Source: Aestuariibius sp. HNIBRBA575 (lineage in GTDB: Bacteria > Pseudomonadota > Alphaproteobacteria > Rhodobacterales > Rhodobacteraceae). Taken from it: a stretch of 44,315 nucleotides of DNA. A program made the translations under genes and the position numbers. The stretch covers positions 1 to 44,315 of the forward strand of contig NZ_CP162417.1 of the NCBI RefSeq assembly GCF_040932005.1, in the 5' to 3' direction. How positions within the stretch are numbered: position 1 is the first letter of the stretch; every line of letters starts with the position of its first letter. The notes beneath the pieces were generated by a model. It was not told where the DNA came from. It did no database searches and saw nothing but the letters and a program-made list of their open reading frames with translations. This document shows positions 25,471-33,757 of this stretch, piece by piece.

Positions 25471-26403
25471 TCAGTGAGCTTGCGCGGTTTGCGCGATTAT
25501 CCACTTTTGCACTTCGTGTGCCTTGGGGGTTTTGGGGTTCGCAGCCAGTCGGGCGAAATAGCCCACATTTGTCTGTACGTGATGCGGCATCAGCTCAACA
25601 ATCTGTCCATCCTCTAACAGTGGATCCACCAAAACACGCCATCCCAGCGCGACCCCCTGCCCGCCCTTGGCTGCGCGCATCACCATTTCATATGTGTTAA
25701 AAACCGTCTGCGGCACACCATGGTTCACTGCAATCCCCAAGCCCCGCAGCCATCCCCCCCAGCTGAGCCATGGCGTTTCAAGCGTGGGCGCGTTCAGATG
25801 CAGCAATGGCACGGCAGGATCCAACAAATCCGCCGGGGTCTGTAATTCGGGATGTTTGGCCAAAAAGAACGGACTGCAAATCGCGCAGACATCTTCGTTA
25901 AAGAGCAGGGTTGATCCCGGATCGGCCTGTTCTTGATTGGACATATAGATGGTGATGTCCGGGTCAGCCCCCTGTGGCTTCAACGGATCCTGAGAGGTGA
26001 TAATGCAAATGTCGGTCTGGCCCAGCTCTTCGCGCAGTTGCGGCAGCCGTTCCAGCAACCAGAAGGACGCAAAGGCATGATCCACAGATAAAACAACCCG
26101 GTCGGTTTTGGGTTGGTCCAGAAATTCGCCAAATTGCGTGACCAACGCGCCAAACGAAGCGCTGAGAGAATGATGCAGCGCCAGCCCGGCCGGGGTCATG
26201 GTCACACCCGTCGATTGGCGCACGAACAATTGTTGCCCCAATGTCAGTTCCAGATTCTTGATCCTCTGGCTCAGGCTGGGTTGGGTGATCTTCAAAACCT
26301 TTGCGGCCGCGGACAATTTTCCATGTTCACATACCAGCATGAACCCACATAGATCCGCCGCATTGCGAGAAAAGATGCTATAGTTTTTTCCGATGTCGGT
26401 CAT
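25471..26403 (-). CDS. LysR-family transcriptional regulator (divergent from BCCT 1)
   Basis: The 310-residue regulator has an N-terminal winged helix (KLSAAAKVLKITQPSLSQRI, about 29-48) and a periplasmic-binding-like effector domain. LSWGGWLRGLG near residue 205 resembles the WxxW region of GcvA-type LysR proteins, a group that includes choline-sulfate regulators. It is divergent from the first BCCT carrier, with a 127-base intergenic region containing an inverted repeat. It therefore most likely controls the BCCT-betC unit, with choline or a derivative as a possible inducer. Confidence 0.88.
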   Translation of the reverse strand: MTDIGKNYSIFSRNAADLCGFMLVCEHGKLSAAAKVLKITQPSLSQRIKNLELTLGQQLFVRQSTGVTMTPAGLALHHSLSASFGALVTQFGEFLDQPKTDRVVLSVDHAFASFWLLERLPQLREELGQTDICIITSQDPLKPQGADPDITIYMSNQEQADPGSTLLFNEDVCAICSPFFLAKHPELQTPADLLDPAVPLLHLNAPTLETPWLSWGGWLRGLGIAVNHGVPQTVFNTYEMVMRAAKGGQGVALGWRVLVDPLLEDGQIVELMPHHVQTNVGYFARLAANPKTPKAHEVQKWIIAQTAQAH

Positions 26404-26410
26404 ACCAAAA

Positions 26411-26425
26411 TCAAACTACATTTGA
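26411..26425. promoter_or_regulatory. Candidate LysR operator between lysR and BCCT 1
   Basis: TCAAA-CTACA-TTTGA is a perfect inverted repeat, flanked on the left by CAAAA and on the right by GG then TTTTG, which extends the symmetry. It lies just upstream of the lysR start and about 106 bases before the carrier start, the usual position for an autoregulatory LysR site. Confidence 0.45.
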
Positions 26426-26530
26426 GGTTTTGTTTCAATCATAATGGTCCGGTCATAGAGAAAATCTATGAAAGACGGCCATCTTTGACGTGCAACTCGA
26501 AGCGAGAGCCGCAAAATTCCGGGAGGGAAC

Positions 26531-28183
26531 ATGAAACCACCAGTTACTGATTTGCCCATCGAAACGGCCGATTCCGGCTTTTATTCGGGCTTTAGTGTCA
26601 ACGTCACGGTCACCTCGAAACTCGCCATTGGCGCGCTTGTTATTTGGGCGGTTGCCTTTCCAGATCAGGCCGGAGCGGTGTTGTCGGGCTTGAACAGCTT
26701 TATTCTGTCTAATTTTGGCACATGGTACATCTATGTCATGGCGTCGTTTGTGATCGTCTGCATGTTGCTGGCCCTATGGCCAACGGCGGGCCGATTGAAA
26801 CTAGGCCATGCAGATGACGTGCCGGAGTTTTCAAACTTTTCATGGTTTTCGATGATGTTTGGCGCCGGGATCGGTGTGGGCATGTTGACCTGGGCCGTGG
26901 CTGAACCGGTCTATCATTTCAACAACAACCCAGAAGTCATTCAAGGCCTGGTCGAAGGCGGCACGCCCGAAAACTTCATCAATGCCTATCAATGGTCCTA
27001 TCTGCATTGGGGGTTCTCGGCATGGGCATCATATGCCATTGCCGGGCTTGCATTGGCGTTTTTTGCCTATCGCCGCGGGCTTCCTTTGACCATTCGGTCG
27101 TCATTAACGCCGCTGTTCGGGAATAAACTGTCCGGCGTTTTGGGCAACATCGTTGATATTGTCGCCGTGATCGCCACGGTGCTTGGCGTTGCCCAGACTT
27201 TGGGCTTTGGGGTGGAACAATTCGTTGCAGGCCTCAGCCGGATCGGGATCGGCGATTGGCTGATCACCGAAGATGGCACCGCATCATCGTTGGGCATTAT
27301 CGTGGCGATCGTCATCATCATGGGTGCCTCAACTTTGTCGGCGCTATCGGGCGTTGGTAAAGGCATCAAATGGCTGTCCAATATCAATATGGGCCTGTCC
27401 ATTTTCTTGTTGGCGTTCCTGATGTTGTTTGGGGCGACTTGGTTCGGAATTCAGGCGCTGTTCATTGGGATGTGGGAATATATCCTCAATTTGCCGTCCA
27501 TGATGTTCACCGTGTATTCGGGCGATGGAACCGAAGGCGTCGCGGATAATCTGGAAAACTGGCAAGGTGCATGGTCCGTGTTCTATTGGGCATGGTGGGT
27601 CGCATTTGCGCCTTTCGTTGGGCTGTTTCTGGCACGAATTTCGCGCGGTCGCACCATTCGCGAATTTGTCTTGGGCGCATTGATTGTTCCCGCCATCATG
27701 TGTTTCGTCTGGTTTTCCTTTGCCGGCGGAACGGCAATTCAGATGGAATTGTCCGGCCAGGCCAATGGCGCGATTTTCGGCGCCCCGGATGGGGACAAAA
27801 TTTTTGCGATGACCGGATTGATGTTGGGGGATGTGCTGGGATGGTGCATGGCGGTGATCATTGTGGTCTTGCTCATGACTTATCTGGTCACATCGGCGGA
27901 TTCCGCGGTTTTGATCGTCAACACCATCAACGCCGCGGGCGATGAAGGCCCCAAAGCCCGCCCGCATATCATTTTCTGGGGTGTGGCGCTGGGGGCAGTG
28001 GTCACGGCGTTGCTGTTGGTTGGCGGCCTGAAAGCCATCCAAACCGCGATGGTGATTGGCGCGTTGCCCTTCTCTTTGGTTATGGTGTTGATGTGGATTG
28101 CGCTGATCAAAGCGATCTACAAAGATGGAAAGCGCCAAGAATTAGGTTTGGAAACAACGCACAACGTTGAATCCACTTCGTAA
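26531..28183 (+). CDS. BCCT-family choline/betaine-type transporter 1
   Basis: The 550-residue carrier has twelve predicted membrane helices. MFGAGIGVGMLTWAVAEPV is the glycine-rich segment of helix 3, and the Trp-rich region FYWAWWVAFAPFVGLFLARI with the following SRGRTIREF is the family signature. GGGAGG precedes the ATG. It lies 93 bases before betC on the same strand, so choline O-sulfate or choline is the likely substrate. The BetT long C-terminal osmosensory domain is absent, consistent with catabolic uptake rather than osmoregulation. It is strongly similar to the second carrier at 29835-31514. Confidence 0.93.
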   Translation: MKPPVTDLPIETADSGFYSGFSVNVTVTSKLAIGALVIWAVAFPDQAGAVLSGLNSFILSNFGTWYIYVMASFVIVCMLLALWPTAGRLKLGHADDVPEFSNFSWFSMMFGAGIGVGMLTWAVAEPVYHFNNNPEVIQGLVEGGTPENFINAYQWSYLHWGFSAWASYAIAGLALAFFAYRRGLPLTIRSSLTPLFGNKLSGVLGNIVDIVAVIATVLGVAQTLGFGVEQFVAGLSRIGIGDWLITEDGTASSLGIIVAIVIIMGASTLSALSGVGKGIKWLSNINMGLSIFLLAFLMLFGATWFGIQALFIGMWEYILNLPSMMFTVYSGDGTEGVADNLENWQGAWSVFYWAWWVAFAPFVGLFLARISRGRTIREFVLGALIVPAIMCFVWFSFAGGTAIQMELSGQANGAIFGAPDGDKIFAMTGLMLGDVLGWCMAVIIVVLLMTYLVTSADSAVLIVNTINAAGDEGPKARPHIIFWGVALGAVVTALLLVGGLKAIQTAMVIGALPFSLVMVLMWIALIKAIYKDGKRQELGLETTHNVESTS

Positions 28184-28190
28184 AATCTAT

Positions 28191-28215
28191 CCTGCGCCGA
28201 TCCGATCGGCGCAGG
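28191..28215 (+). terminator. Hairpin between BCCT 1 and betC (attenuator or terminator)
   Basis: A perfect 10-bp stem (CCTGCGCCGA with TCGGCGCAGG, loop TCCGA) is followed by only a short T stretch (TTTCT). It could be partial, setting carrier-to-BetC ratios, or protect the upstream mRNA end. Confidence 0.65.
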
Positions 28216-28276
28216 TTTCTAACATCAGGTACAAGCCTGCTGTTTCCTTTCACTTCAAATCTAGAAAGTATTTTGG

Positions 28277-29776
28277 ATGAATATCCTCGTCTTGATGGTC
28301 GACCAACTAAACGGCACATTATTCCCCGACGGCCCCGCCGATTGGCTGCATGCGCCCAATTTAAAACGGTTGGCCGAACGTTCTGCCCGGTTCAAAAACT
28401 GCTACACCGCCTCTCCACTTTGTGCGCCCGGTCGGGCGAGTTTCATGTCCGGGCAGCTGCCATCTGTGACGGGGGTTTACGACAATGCGGCCGAATTCCC
28501 GGCGGATTTGCCGACCTATGCACACCATTTGCGCCGCGCGGGCTATTACACATGTCTGTCCGGTAAAATGCATTTTGTCGGACCGGATCAAATGCACGGT
28601 TTTGAGGATCGCCTGACCACTGATATTTATCCGGCTGATTTTGGCTGGACGCCTGACTATCGCAAACCCGGTGAACGGATTGACTGGTGGTATCACAACC
28701 TCGGATCCGTCACCGGTGCGGGTGTGGCGGAAATCAGCAACCAAATGGAATATGACGACGAAGTTGCCTTTAATGCCTGTGCGAAATTATACGATCTGGC
28801 GCGCGGCCATGATGATCGGCCATGGTGTGTGACGGTCAGCTTTACCCATCCGCATGACCCTTATGTGGCGCGCAAAAAATATTGGGACCTCTACGAAGAT
28901 TGCGACCATTTGCTGCCTGAAATCCCAGCGATGGATTACGACGATCACGATCCCCATTCCAAACGGATTTTTGATGCCAATGACTGGCGCAGCTTTGACA
29001 TCAAAGACGACGATATTCGCAAATCCCGACGCGCCTATTTTGCCAATATCAGCTATTTGGATGACAAAATCGGTGAAATTCTGGACGTGCTGGACCGCAC
29101 CCGCCAAGAGGCGGCGATCCTGTTTGTGTCTGATCATGGGGACATGCTGGGGGAACGGGGTCTTTGGTTTAAGATGAGCATGTTCGAAGGCTCTGCACGC
29201 GTTCCGTTGATGATTTCTGCACCGGGCGTGACACCGGGTCTGATCGAAGCGCCCGTATCCGCCATCGACGTTTGCCCGACCTTGGCGGATCTGGCCGGGG
29301 TCAGCATGGAGGATGTCCAGCCATGGACCGAAGGCCAGAGCCTGATTGACGTGGCAAATGGGGACAAAGACCGTTCAGCGGTGGCGATCGAATATGCGGC
29401 AGAGGCATCGTATGCGCCTGTGGTTTGCCTGCGCGAAGGGACCTATAAATATGTCCGGTGCCACCTGGATCCGGACATGTTGTTTGATCTGAAATCAGAT
29501 CCAAATGAGCTGACAAATTTGGCAACGGATCCGGCCCATGCAGAAGCATTGGGTGATCTAAGCGCCAAGGCAGATGCGCGCTGGGATCTGGAGCGGTTTG
29601 ACCAAGAAGTCCGCCGGTCACAGGCGCGGCGTTGGGTTGTTTATGAGTCTTTGCGAAACGGGGCCTATTACCCATGGGACTATCAGCCCCTTCGCAAAGC
29701 GTCCGAACGGTTCATGCGCAACCATATGGACCTGAACGACGTCGAAGAAAACCAACGGTTCCCACGGGGCGAATAA
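28277..29776 (+). CDS. betC: Choline-sulfatase BetC
   Basis: The 499-residue cytoplasmic sulfatase hydrolyses choline O-sulfate to choline and sulfate. The nucleophile motif is ASPLCAPGRASFMSGQLPS: C49-x-P51-x-R53, matured by an FGE. Stretches conserved in choline-sulfatases are seen, such as YTCLSGKMHFVGPDQMHGF, WWYHNLGSVTGAG and the C-terminal NGAYYPWDYQPL. Length fits the family (~500). It follows the first BCCT carrier. BetA and BetB, needed to make glycine betaine, are not in this window and must be elsewhere. Confidence 0.94.
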   Translation: MNILVLMVDQLNGTLFPDGPADWLHAPNLKRLAERSARFKNCYTASPLCAPGRASFMSGQLPSVTGVYDNAAEFPADLPTYAHHLRRAGYYTCLSGKMHFVGPDQMHGFEDRLTTDIYPADFGWTPDYRKPGERIDWWYHNLGSVTGAGVAEISNQMEYDDEVAFNACAKLYDLARGHDDRPWCVTVSFTHPHDPYVARKKYWDLYEDCDHLLPEIPAMDYDDHDPHSKRIFDANDWRSFDIKDDDIRKSRRAYFANISYLDDKIGEILDVLDRTRQEAAILFVSDHGDMLGERGLWFKMSMFEGSARVPLMISAPGVTPGLIEAPVSAIDVCPTLADLAGVSMEDVQPWTEGQSLIDVANGDKDRSAVAIEYAAEASYAPVVCLREGTYKYVRCHLDPDMLFDLKSDPNELTNLATDPAHAEALGDLSAKADARWDLERFDQEVRRSQARRWVVYESLRNGAYYPWDYQPLRKASERFMRNHMDLNDVEENQRFPRGE

Positions 29777-29792
29777 CACCCCCTCAAACGCA

Positions 29793-29824
29793 AAAGGCCC
29801 GGACAAATGCCGGGCCTTTCACCG
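29793..29824. terminator. Bidirectional terminator between betC and BCCT 2
   Basis: A perfect 10-bp stem (AAAGGCCCGG with CCGGGCCTTT, 7-base loop), with A and T runs on the two sides, lies between the convergent betC and second carrier genes. Confidence 0.88.
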
Positions 29825-29834
29825 TTTTTAGTCC

Positions 29835-31514
29835 TTATTCTGCGGGCATTACCGAAGTTTCAGGATCAATGGTTGTCGCCACACCCAGTGCTTCGCGGCG
29901 GCCATCATTCCAGATTGCCTTGATCAGGGCGACACACATCAAAGCCATCACCACCGAAAACGGCAATGCTCCGATGACCATGGCGGTCTGGATGGCTCCG
30001 GTACCGCCGGAAATCAACAATCCCCCAACAACAAGCGCCAGCGCACCGCCCCAGAACATGATATGTGGACGCGACTTTGGACCTTCGTCACCTGCTGCGT
30101 TGATGGTGTTCACGATCAGAACCGCAGAATCCGCAGACGTCACAAGGAACGTCATCAACAGAACCACGATGATCACGGCCATGATCCAGGCCAACGCTTC
30201 GGCGATTGGGGCCAGCATGAATTCGGTCATGGCAAAGATTTTGTCACCATTGGCCGCGTTCAGGATCACGCCATTTGCGCCCCCGTTCAGTTCCAGATCG
30301 ATCGCAGTGCCCCCGGCCCAAGCGAACCAAACAAAACACATCAGCGACGGAACAATCATTGCACCCAATACGAATTCACGAATGGAACGCCCCCGTGAAA
30401 TCCGTGCGAGGAACAGACCCACAAATGGTGCAAATGCAATCCACCAAGCCCAGTAAAACACCGGCCACCAGCCTTGCCATTGTGTCAGCAGGAACGCTTC
30501 GGACCCTTCGACACCGTCAGAGCTGTAGACGTTGACGCTGAGCCAAGGCAGCGCAACCAGATAATCCCAGATGCCGACAAAGAATGCGGATGCGCCAAAG
30601 AAGGTCGCGCCAAAAATGATAAAGAAGCTGAGCAGGAAAATGGACAGAACCATATTGATGTTGGACAGCCATTTGATGCCTTTGCCCACACCAGACAGCG
30701 CAGACAATGTCGACGCGCCCATGATGACAGCCAAAGCGACAATGATCCCCATCGTTGTGGCGGATCCGTCCTCCATGGCGAGCCCGCCAATACCGATCCG
30801 GGTCAGGCCGGCAACAAATTGCTCCACGCCAAAGCCCAGCGTTTGTGCGACGCCCAAAATGGTGGCCACAACGGCTACGATATCGATCAAGTGACCGAAA
30901 TTGCCTGACAGGGATTTCCCAAACAACGGTGTCAGCGACGACCGAATTGTCAGCGGCAAACCACGGCGGTAGCTAAAGAACGCCAATGCCAGACCGGCAA
31001 TCGCGTAACAGGCCCATGCGCCCAATCCCCAATGCAGGTAGGACCAGACATAGGCAGTCCGCACATTGTCGACGTCTAGCGCTGTTGTGATGCCTTGGAT
31101 CACCGAAGGGTTGTTTTTGAAATGCGCCACCGGTTCAGCCACGGCCCAGGTCAACATGCCCACACCGATCCCGGCGCCGAACATCATCGAAAACCAAGAG
31201 AAATTGGAAAATTCGGGTTTTTCGCCATCGGCCCCAAGATTGAGCCGCCCAGCCGCTGGCCAGATTGCAAGCCCGATACACACAATCACAAACGCCGTAA
31301 CGACCCAGATATACCAAGCCGCAAACTGCGCCAGAATGGCAGTGTTCCACGCGCCCAGCACATTGCCAGCCTGCGTGGGCCACACGATGCACCATACAAC
31401 AAGTGCGGAAATGATAATTTTACTGACGACTGTAACATTAACACTGAACCCCCGATAAAAACCGCTATCTGCGGTTTTAATCGGAAGATCCGATAATGGA
31501 GGTTGAATTGACAT
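29835..31514 (-). CDS. BCCT-family choline/betaine-type transporter 2
   Basis: The 559-residue carrier is a close paralogue of the one at 26531-28183: the same opening (PPLSDLPIKTADSGFYRGFS), the same helix-3 segment and the same Trp-rich signature region. It has twelve predicted membrane helices and no long regulatory C-terminal tail. GGGGAGACC precedes the ATG. It is divergent from the second LysR gene and convergent with betC. Duplicate carriers suggest either different ligands (choline, choline sulfate, betaine, DMSP) or different regulation; sequence alone does not decide. Confidence 0.93.
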   Translation of the reverse strand: MSIQPPLSDLPIKTADSGFYRGFSVNVTVVSKIIISALVVWCIVWPTQAGNVLGAWNTAILAQFAAWYIWVVTAFVIVCIGLAIWPAAGRLNLGADGEKPEFSNFSWFSMMFGAGIGVGMLTWAVAEPVAHFKNNPSVIQGITTALDVDNVRTAYVWSYLHWGLGAWACYAIAGLALAFFSYRRGLPLTIRSSLTPLFGKSLSGNFGHLIDIVAVVATILGVAQTLGFGVEQFVAGLTRIGIGGLAMEDGSATTMGIIVALAVIMGASTLSALSGVGKGIKWLSNINMVLSIFLLSFFIIFGATFFGASAFFVGIWDYLVALPWLSVNVYSSDGVEGSEAFLLTQWQGWWPVFYWAWWIAFAPFVGLFLARISRGRSIREFVLGAMIVPSLMCFVWFAWAGGTAIDLELNGGANGVILNAANGDKIFAMTEFMLAPIAEALAWIMAVIIVVLLMTFLVTSADSAVLIVNTINAAGDEGPKSRPHIMFWGGALALVVGGLLISGGTGAIQTAMVIGALPFSVVMALMCVALIKAIWNDGRREALGVATTIDPETSVMPAE

Positions 31515-31572
31515 TTTGGTCTCCCCGTTTTTTGACGCGCCTTGCGCGCGTGATGGGGTGACAATAAAGATT

Positions 31573-31590
31573 GGTTAATGTTTTATAACC
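31573..31590. promoter_or_regulatory. Candidate LysR operator in the BCCT 2/lysR intergenic region (inner site)
   Basis: GGTTA, 8 bases, TAACC is a perfect inverted repeat lying about 60 bases from the BCCT 2 start and 43 from the lysR start. Confidence 0.45.
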
Positions 31591-31615
31591 TGAAACGTTT
31601 TAACGCATAGTTTCA
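31591..31615. promoter_or_regulatory. Second inverted repeat upstream of LysR 2
   Basis: TGAAAC, 13 bases, GTTTCA is a perfect 6-bp inverted repeat directly beside the 31573 repeat and ending 18 bases before the lysR start. Together the two repeats look like recognition and activation sites of a LysR regulator that also represses itself. Confidence 0.45.
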
Positions 31616-31632
31616 TTAACTGGAAACCTATC

Positions 31633-32574
31633 ATGGCCAAACGCGCAATGCTCCGCAGCCTGAGCGATGTTGATATCCGCTTGGTTCGGATATTTTTGAC
31701 CGTCACAGAATGCGGTGGATTTGCGGCATCCGAACTGGAACTGAATATCGGGCGTTCCACGATCTCCAAACACATTTCCGATCTGGAAATGCGGATCGGA
31801 TTAAAATTGTGCAACCGGGGACCGTCTGGGTTTTCGTTGACACGAGAAGGGGAACAAGTCCTTGAATCTGCGCGAAAACTTTTGGCCTCTATTGATGGAT
31901 TCCAATCGGAAATCGACAATATCCACACCCATTTGACCGGCACATTGCGGATTGGGCTGTTTGATCAATCCAGCACAAACCCAAACGCCCATATCCACAC
32001 AGCCATCCAGAAATTCGACGATATCGCCCCCGAAGTTTCCTTGGAAATCGCGCTTGATCCCCCCAGCGCGCTAGAGGCGCGGGTGTCGGACGGATCGATG
32101 GATGTTGCGATTGTGCCGGTGCATCGCCAATCAAACCTGCTGCATTATACGCCGCTATACCGGGAACATATGACGTTATATTGCGGCGAAGGTCATGCGC
32201 TGTTTGACGCGCCAAAGGCCGACATCACATTAGAAGACCACAAATATGCTGGCTACGGTTTCAACTCCCCAAACATGAAGGCGAGCCAGAAGCTTGGACT
32301 CCTTCGGGCCGCGCGGGTCCAAGAAGAAGAGGCGCTGTCGCTGCTGATCCAATCCGGGCGGTATCTGGGATATTTGGCAGATCACGTCGCCGAAACGTTT
32401 ATACGCAAAGGGACCGTGCGGCCAATCAATCTGCCCGATGCGCGCTATACCAGTGTTTTCGCGGCCATCACCCGCAAAAAACCGGAACCAGACCGCAAAA
32501 CCCAGGAATTTGTCACCTGCCTAAAGGCGGCACATCCTCAGACCGAGGATTTGTTCACCGCCAAGGCAGAGTAA
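31633..32574 (+). CDS. LysR-family transcriptional regulator (divergent from BCCT 2)
   Basis: The 313-residue protein has an N-terminal winged helix (GGFAASELELNIGRSTISKHI, about 28-48) and a type 2 periplasmic-binding-like effector domain (GTLRIGLFDQSS near residue 106). It is divergent from the second BCCT carrier with two inverted repeats between them, the usual arrangement for local control. It differs clearly from the first LysR protein, so the two carriers probably answer to different signals. Effector unknown. Confidence 0.9.
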   Translation: MAKRAMLRSLSDVDIRLVRIFLTVTECGGFAASELELNIGRSTISKHISDLEMRIGLKLCNRGPSGFSLTREGEQVLESARKLLASIDGFQSEIDNIHTHLTGTLRIGLFDQSSTNPNAHIHTAIQKFDDIAPEVSLEIALDPPSALEARVSDGSMDVAIVPVHRQSNLLHYTPLYREHMTLYCGEGHALFDAPKADITLEDHKYAGYGFNSPNMKASQKLGLLRAARVQEEEALSLLIQSGRYLGYLADHVAETFIRKGTVRPINLPDARYTSVFAAITRKKPEPDRKTQEFVTCLKAAHPQTEDLFTAKAE

Positions 32575-32611
32575 CCCCGCCCCGGGGGTGAAATGACCCG
32601 CGATGCCAACG

Positions 32612-33361
32612 CTAACAGGTATAGTTCAGCCCCAAACGCCCACCATCCACATAGATGGTTTCGCCGGTGATATAGCTTGATTTTTTGGAACACAAAAACG
32701 CAACCACATCGCCAATTTCGCGCGCGGAACCGGGACGTCCCAGCGGTGTGCGGGACATCGCCGCTTTGAAAGCGTCGGGGTTTGCATTCACGCCCGCCAT
32801 CATTTCGGTGTCAATGGAACCGGGGCCAACAGCGTTAACGCGGATGTTGTCTTTGGCCAGGGCCAATGCTGCAACTTTGGTCAATTGCATCACCCCCCCC
32901 TTTGAGGCGCAATAGGCCGGAATGGCCGGAATAGCGACCTGAGCGTTGATCGACGACATGTTCACAATTGCACCCTGAATTTTGTTCGCAACCATGTCGC
33001 GCGCGGCACGCTGCGTGGCCACAAACACCCCACGCAGGTTAATGTCGATCACCCGTTGGAATGTGTCGATGTCGTAGCTCAAAAAATCACCGGGCATCGC
33101 AACCCCGGCATTGTTGACCAGCGCATTCAACGGGCGGTGGTCCGCGGCAATTTGAGTAAACATCGCCTCGATCTGATCGAGGTCGCCCATGTCGCAAACA
33201 ATCCCAGCCACCGCGCCCAGCGATTGCGCTGAGGCCATCACACCTTCTGCGTTGATGTCTGACAAAATCACGTCAAAGCCGTCTTCGATCAGGGCTTCTG
33301 CGCAGGCATATCCGATCCCTTGGGCGGCACCCGTGATCAAAGCAAGTGGTTTTTGTGTCAT
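32612..33361 (-). CDS. SDR-family NAD(P)-dependent dehydrogenase
   Basis: The 249-residue classical short-chain dehydrogenase has the cofactor motif TGAAQGIG (10-17), NNAGVA near residue 90, catalytic Ser in the MSSINAQ segment and the YCASKGG motif (Tyr and Lys of the active site). The C-terminal end SSYITGETIYVDGG is typical. AAGGA precedes the ATG. It is convergent with the second LysR gene and stands alone before the replication genes. It would oxidise or reduce a secondary alcohol; the context does not show which. Confidence 0.92.
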   Translation of the reverse strand: MTQKPLALITGAAQGIGYACAEALIEDGFDVILSDINAEGVMASAQSLGAVAGIVCDMGDLDQIEAMFTQIAADHRPLNALVNNAGVAMPGDFLSYDIDTFQRVIDINLRGVFVATQRAARDMVANKIQGAIVNMSSINAQVAIPAIPAYCASKGGVMQLTKVAALALAKDNIRVNAVGPGSIDTEMMAGVNANPDAFKAAMSRTPLGRPGSAREIGDVVAFLCSKKSSYITGETIYVDGGRLGLNYTC

Positions 33362-33757
33362 ATTCAGTCCTTAAATCCGTCGTCATTTCTGGCTTGATCC
33401 ATCGTGATCAACCCGGCGCGTTTTTGCATCGCTATAGCCGCCCCCCGCCGGGCAGGCTCAGCCTAAGACGTTGCGTGTTTTTGATCAATTGCAACCCCAT
33501 CCCGCGCAGCTACAAGCCATCGTCCAAGCCCCCCTGCCCCGCCACCATCCGGCCTAGTATTGCGTCCGTGCAGGCAATGAGGTTCAAAAACATGCTGAAC
33601 TTGCTCATGTTTATATGTGCTAAGGATTGGCATATGTTGCGGATTCTGGCCCCTGCCCTGCCAGCAATAGACATTTTTCTTGACTTAGCTCAGTGAATCG
33701 CTGCCTAACGGTATCAAGTTGCGCAAATAAGCAACAAAATTCGGGAAAAGAGCAACC
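33362..33757. other. Intergenic region upstream of repABC
   Basis: These 396 bases between the divergent SDR gene and repA carry no convincing gene. A TTGACT hexamer at about 33680 may be part of the repA promoter, but no good -10 follows at the right distance. GTTGC, 8 bases, GCAAC (33718-33735) is a perfect inverted repeat 22 bases before the repA start and could bind RepA for autoregulation. Confidence 0.5.

Noticed and set aside
26418..26450. Possible fourth copy of the 31-bp operator before BCCT 1 (TACATTTG present)
   Set aside because: Only the left part agrees; TGTC is missing and the spacing differs, so it was not counted in the regulon.
27344..28138. 264-residue minus-strand frame over BCCT 1
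   Set aside because: Antisense shadow of a transporter gene; the second BCCT gene shows the same kind of shadow at 29674-30456.
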